Below, one piece after another: positions 60,680 through 64,000 of a stretch of DNA of 64,000 nucleotides. This stretch comes from Anoplolepis gracilipes. Taxonomy: Eukaryota; Arthropoda; Insecta; Hymenoptera; Formicidae. The DNA is taken from positions 18,160,001 to 18,224,000 of the forward strand of contig NC_132971.1 of assembly GCF_047496725.1 (NCBI RefSeq), written 5' to 3'. Position 1 is the first letter of the stretch. Every line of letters starts with the position of its first letter. Below the pieces are notes generated by a model. That model saw only the letters and a program-made list of their open reading frames with translations. It was not told the origin of the DNA and did not search any database. A program made the position numbers and the translations under genes.

Positions 60680-63030
60680 TTATAAACGATAGCTTGTTAA
60701 TAATATGCGTGCAGTTGTGCAGGCTTTGCAATTTACACGTAGCATCGCCTGTTATTATAAATAGACAAATTGTTCACGAACGTATCGTTCGTGTATATGT
60801 GATACTGTATAATATATATTACACTTCAATGAATGTGCTAATCATCGGAGTTAATGGCAAGCCGCTGCGGAATCAAAAAAAGATACGTTTGAATTTGATT
60901 TATAATAGTACCATACTTTACGTGTCGTTCTCACAATGCAGAAAAGATGAAAGGAATTTCTGTGATACGTAGCGATGTGATATTTCTTATCGTTTCACAA
61001 CGAAGAAGGCAGAGAGACGCCTTCCATCGAGCCGACTTTCGGTTGACTCTTTCGTGAAAGCAGTATCTCTCTGAAAGAGCGTTTTAAATTGCAGAAAAAA
61101 AAAAGATTTTATGTCAGCTACTTGAGCATGATGTTGACGCAATGTTGCTCTTTAAATATAAAATGTGAATTATTTAAAAAGAACGCAGTTTGTTGTAATT
61201 TTTTTGCCGATATTCGTAGACTATATTATAGAAAAATAAATAAACTAGAAAAATATATTTGTTGGAAATTATTCCATTAATATTGTAAAAAAAAGAATAT
61301 TTTTTCATACTACTGTTTTTATTGCTTTTATTATTGTTATTATTTTTTATTGTTACTATTATTCTATGTCACAAACACTAAAATACGAAATCTTATGAAT
61401 GGAACTGCTCTTAAGAATTGCTTCTCTTGCGAATGGACGAGTCTTTCATAGAGTTCTGAATTTTCATCAAGCCGGATAATCTTAAAGAAGAATGCTGTTG
61501 GACAGAATAAAAGGAAAAATGACTTATGTTAATAAATGATACAATTTGATTCAAAATTTTACATAAAAATTTAAAAATATTGCGCCAATGCAATTTTAAA
61601 CTTTAACATATCTTTGAAAATCATTAAAAAAAATATTTAACGCAGAAAATTGACAGAATATACTTTTATGCAATTCAATATTTATTTTTTCAAAAAATAT
61701 TGCAATGCGAATGTAAAGCGTAAATATTGTACAATATTCATAGCCGTATTTAGCTAACAAAATAAATGTAAATTGATATGGGTAGGTAACACGCAACTTT
61801 TTTTCATAAATAACTGATATTTAAAAAAAAATTGATCCATACTTTATACACACATATAATAAATATTAATTAATTTTATAAATTAATAAAAAATTTAATT
61901 AACTTGTACTAATGCCAGATAATAACAACTTTACATATGTATTAATAAGAGCACTGATAATTATTGGGGGATAAAAATATTTTCAATTACGTAATGTAAT
62001 TTAATTTAGTTTCCATATATATATACATATATCATGTACTCTTTATATGGATTGTTGACATATTATTATTGCGACCTGTCTTGGAAATAATGTCTTGATA
62101 GAGAATTAAAATTTTTGTTTAAAATAAAGATCTGAATTTAAAGATAAAAATTGATTCTCTCAAGCGAATCAAGCATTGCGTCTCGATGTCGAGAAAAGCT
62201 CGCGGCAATAGTACACCGTGTATCTCACGAAAGGAGGAAGCCATTCGATACGGCGCCGGCTGAAGGAAGGAAGTGATCTTATACGATCTCCCGGATCATT
62301 TTTCAATGCACATGCTACGTAAAGATGCGTCGTCTATTAATAGTAATCGGTTTTATGACACTGCGAGTCATCGTGAAACGCCATTTGGAACTCGCGCAGA
62401 CTCTTGCAAAATATAAATCATATATAATACAATATATGTAATTCTACTTATTTCTTAAACAAGATACTATTATAAATTACGCCTTCATTAAAAATATGTA
62501 TACAGAGAGAGAAAGACATATCTATAGAAATAATAAAATCTTAATTAAATAATTTCTTTTAAAATATTACTATGTTAAAATGTTTACAAATATTTTATTA
62601 TTAAATATTATAATATTTATTTTTCTAAAGAACTCTTTCTCTCTTCTTTTCTTATGCCTTTAAAATGCTAAGAGTTATAGTTACTATTTATATATAAATA
62701 TTTGAAATTTGCATGTCTAGTATACATTAAAGATGAATATTTATTATAAGTCAAATAATTTCATGCTTCTATACTGAAATGTGATTTTCAAAGTAACTGT
62801 CTTCATTTTATCTAATTTCTGCAGGAATTTATTTATTTATATGTTAAAGATTTTTTTATAAATACTACTGTACAGATATATTTTTGTATGTTTATATTTT
62901 TATTCTCATAAGTACCTTCAGATTTCAAGTTTTTTTTCTTTCTTTTTTTTTTAGATCATTCTACGTGTAAGTAAAACTGTATTGCGTTTATATAATTTGA
63001 ATTATATGACCGTATTTTTGAACGTCTCTA
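60676..63030. other. Mostly AT-rich spacer
   Basis: Small GC patches occur at 60700-60790, 60950-61080 and 62160-62400. The rest is AT-rich, including an ATT-rich run at 61310-61365. TTTCTGCAG at about 62815-62823 and a TTTTTTTTTAG string near 62946-62955 resemble splice acceptors but are not followed by a recognisable exon. No gene is supported. Confidence 0.5.
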
Positions 63031-63193
63031 TGCTACGTTTATCTTACCGTCTCGGAAGTGTATCTTCATCTGACATCTGTATTTGTGTCGGAACCGGAAC
63101 CGGGCGCGGATGTACGCATGTATATACGCACGGCTACGTGTAAAGCAGAACGAGCTGGTATATAAAAGCCTAGGAAATACGCTGGTAAGTTGC
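63031..63193 (+). promoter_or_regulatory. TATA-box core promoter
   Basis: TATATAAAAG at 63159-63168 is a strong TATA box. It lies about 33 bases upstream of the initiator-like TTGCAGTTC, whose A is at 63194, which is the spacing expected for RNA polymerase II. The upstream 130 bases are GC-richer and contain GGAACCGGAACCGGGCG (about 63090-63106). TATA-plus-initiator promoters with very short leaders are typical of strongly induced or tissue-specific insect genes. GAGA-like purine runs lie just downstream (63350-63385). Confidence 0.55.
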
Positions 63194-63244
63194 AGTTCTC
63201 ATCTGGCCGTCTGAAATACCGTAATGGTGGAGATGACTTTCAAG
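63194..63244 (+). CDS. Candidate first exon, start of an unidentified gene
   Basis: If transcription starts near 63194, a leader of about 30 bases precedes ATG at 63224. The frame reads MVEMTFK (a second ATG at 63233 is also possible) and stops exactly at AAG|GTAGAG, a phase-0 splice donor with GT at 63245. Unspliced, the frame runs only 19 codons to a stop. A short leader, a few codons and a phase-0 donor are the usual first-exon layout of insect cuticular-protein and other small secreted-protein genes, where exon 1 holds the beginning of the signal peptide. That identity is inference; no second exon was found before the window ends. Confidence 0.45.
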
Positions 63245-64000
63245 GTAGAGTGTCGAAACTCATCGCGAAAGAAGGAAAAGTGACGCGGCGCGGAGAAAGT
63301 GCTCGTTAAAGAATAACTCCGCGACATTCGGACAAAGAGACAGATAGGGGACAGAGTAAGAAAGAGAGAGAAAGAGAGTGAAACATAAAGGGAAATTCTC
63401 GAAAGAGAATAAGAGCGAAAAGGTCGCGACGAATTCTTAATTACCTCGTAATTACGAAGGTATAATTGGCGCGCGTAAGGGTTGATGAAATAAATAATTC
63501 GAGAGGTAGAGAAGAAAAAGTAGCTCTATGCGGTCCGTCAGAAACCTGAGTAACACCAACGTCGTGAATATAAGATGGAATTGAAGCCTTTCTTAACATT
63601 CGGGTCTGTTTGATGTAATTAGTTCGTTTAAACGAGTCGCATCACGAATGTAGGTTTTATAAAAAAGTAAAAATTCTAGAATTAAACTCCGTACGCGAAT
63701 TAAAAAATACATTCTGACCTATGCGTTCTTAATCGAATTAAATAATCATCCTTTTGTGCTTTATCTTTTCTTTCAACGTCAAAAATTGTTATAATTTTTT
63801 TTTCTATATAGCTAAAAGTTCTATCATTTTTCTGTATGTATACTTATAAATATATATATTTTTTTATATATTTTTAAGCAAATTCACGTTTTATTCCTAC
63901 TGAAAATATTGATATAAAACTGGAATATTTTTTTATTTACTTAATTATTGCAATATAATAATATTATCTTTATAAATATTTATATACTACGTATATACAG
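63245..64000 (+). other. Presumed first intron, purine-rich then AT-rich
   Basis: From 63245 to about 63540 the plus strand is purine-rich, with GAGAGAGAAAGAGAG units at about 63363-63379; the rest is AT-rich. There is no clear acceptor plus open frame, so the intron, if real, continues past the window. Confidence 0.35.

Noticed and set aside
60580..60972. 130-codon plus-strand open frame
   Set aside because: It crosses an (AT)14 tract, giving Tyr-Ile repeats, and has no recognisable motif.
63181..63190. CTG|GTAAGT splice-donor match just upstream of the proposed transcription start
   Set aside because: It lies between the TATA box and the predicted start, so it would not be transcribed from that promoter; kept only as an alternative if a longer upstream transcript exists.
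1..64000. CRISPR arrays, operons, ribosome binding sites, prokaryotic mobile elements
   Set aside because: The composition, microsatellites and promoter form are those of an animal nuclear genome; no regularly spaced repeat array was seen.
1..64000. tRNA genes
   Set aside because: A visual scan for GGTTCRANNCC B-box strings with a matching A-box found no convincing cloverleaf; a covariance-model scan would be needed to exclude them.

Overview
The window looks like a gene-poor stretch of an insect nuclear genome, most likely a hymenopteran and possibly an ant. The reasons are very AT-rich DNA broken up by short, strongly CpG-rich blocks, abundant (AT)n, (TG)n and (TC)n microsatellites, insect-style core-promoter signals (TATA box plus initiator), and only short, degenerate non-autonomous transposon remnants. 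The taxon is an inference from base composition; no gene was recognised that fixes it. There is no bacterial-style gene organisation. The longest open frame is 200 codons and lies in a CpG-rich block where stop codons are rare by composition. I found no recognisable protein domain, tRNA, full-length rRNA or CRISPR array.

Layout: from 1 to about 63,000 the sequence alternates between AT-rich spacers of roughly 0.3-2.8 kb and CpG-rich blocks of roughly 0.2-1.2 kb. The blocks are at about 1.33-1.98, 3.84-4.5, 6.6-7.1, 9.05-9.5, 12.7-13.6, 15.9-16.5, 17.35-18.0, 20.7-21.2, 22.9-23.5, 24.1-24.6, 25.2-25.8, 28.4-28.9, 29.3-29.8, 30.3-30.6, 33.75-34.3, 35.1-35.6, 38.45-38.8, 40.0-40.45, 42.6-43.0, 45.2-45.7, 46.4-46.8, 47.9-48.5, 49.6-50.3, 50.9-51.3, 52.0-52.5, 53.2-53.6, 55.0-56.2, 57.6-58.0, 60.0-60.6 and 63.0-63.6 kb. 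The spacers hold the microsatellites and a series of foldback (inverted-repeat) elements.

The best gene signal is at the right end. A TATA box at 63159-63168 lies about 33 bases upstream of an initiator-like site near 63194. A start codon at 63224 opens seven codons that end exactly at a phase-0 splice donor after 63244. This is a plausible plus-strand promoter and first coding exon, with the rest of the gene beyond the window. Two weaker exon candidates are at 35610-35638 (start codon plus a consensus donor) and near 22491 (acceptor plus a short open frame).

Mobile DNA: a TA-flanked palindromic miniature element is present as one nearly complete copy (48826-49012) and one deleted copy in the opposite orientation (31125-31265). 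A second TA-flanked element is at 44987-45212. A GC-rich element framed by inverted (CA)n/(GT)n tracts is at 27246-27436. Other foldbacks are at 2052-2144, 9692-9800 and 39557-39668. The most interesting one, at 5689-6083, has long imperfect terminal inverted repeats, and just inside its right arm it contains a sequence with every conserved core nucleotide of a hammerhead self-cleaving ribozyme (5943-5994). Its minimal helix III resembles those described in Penelope-like retroelements.
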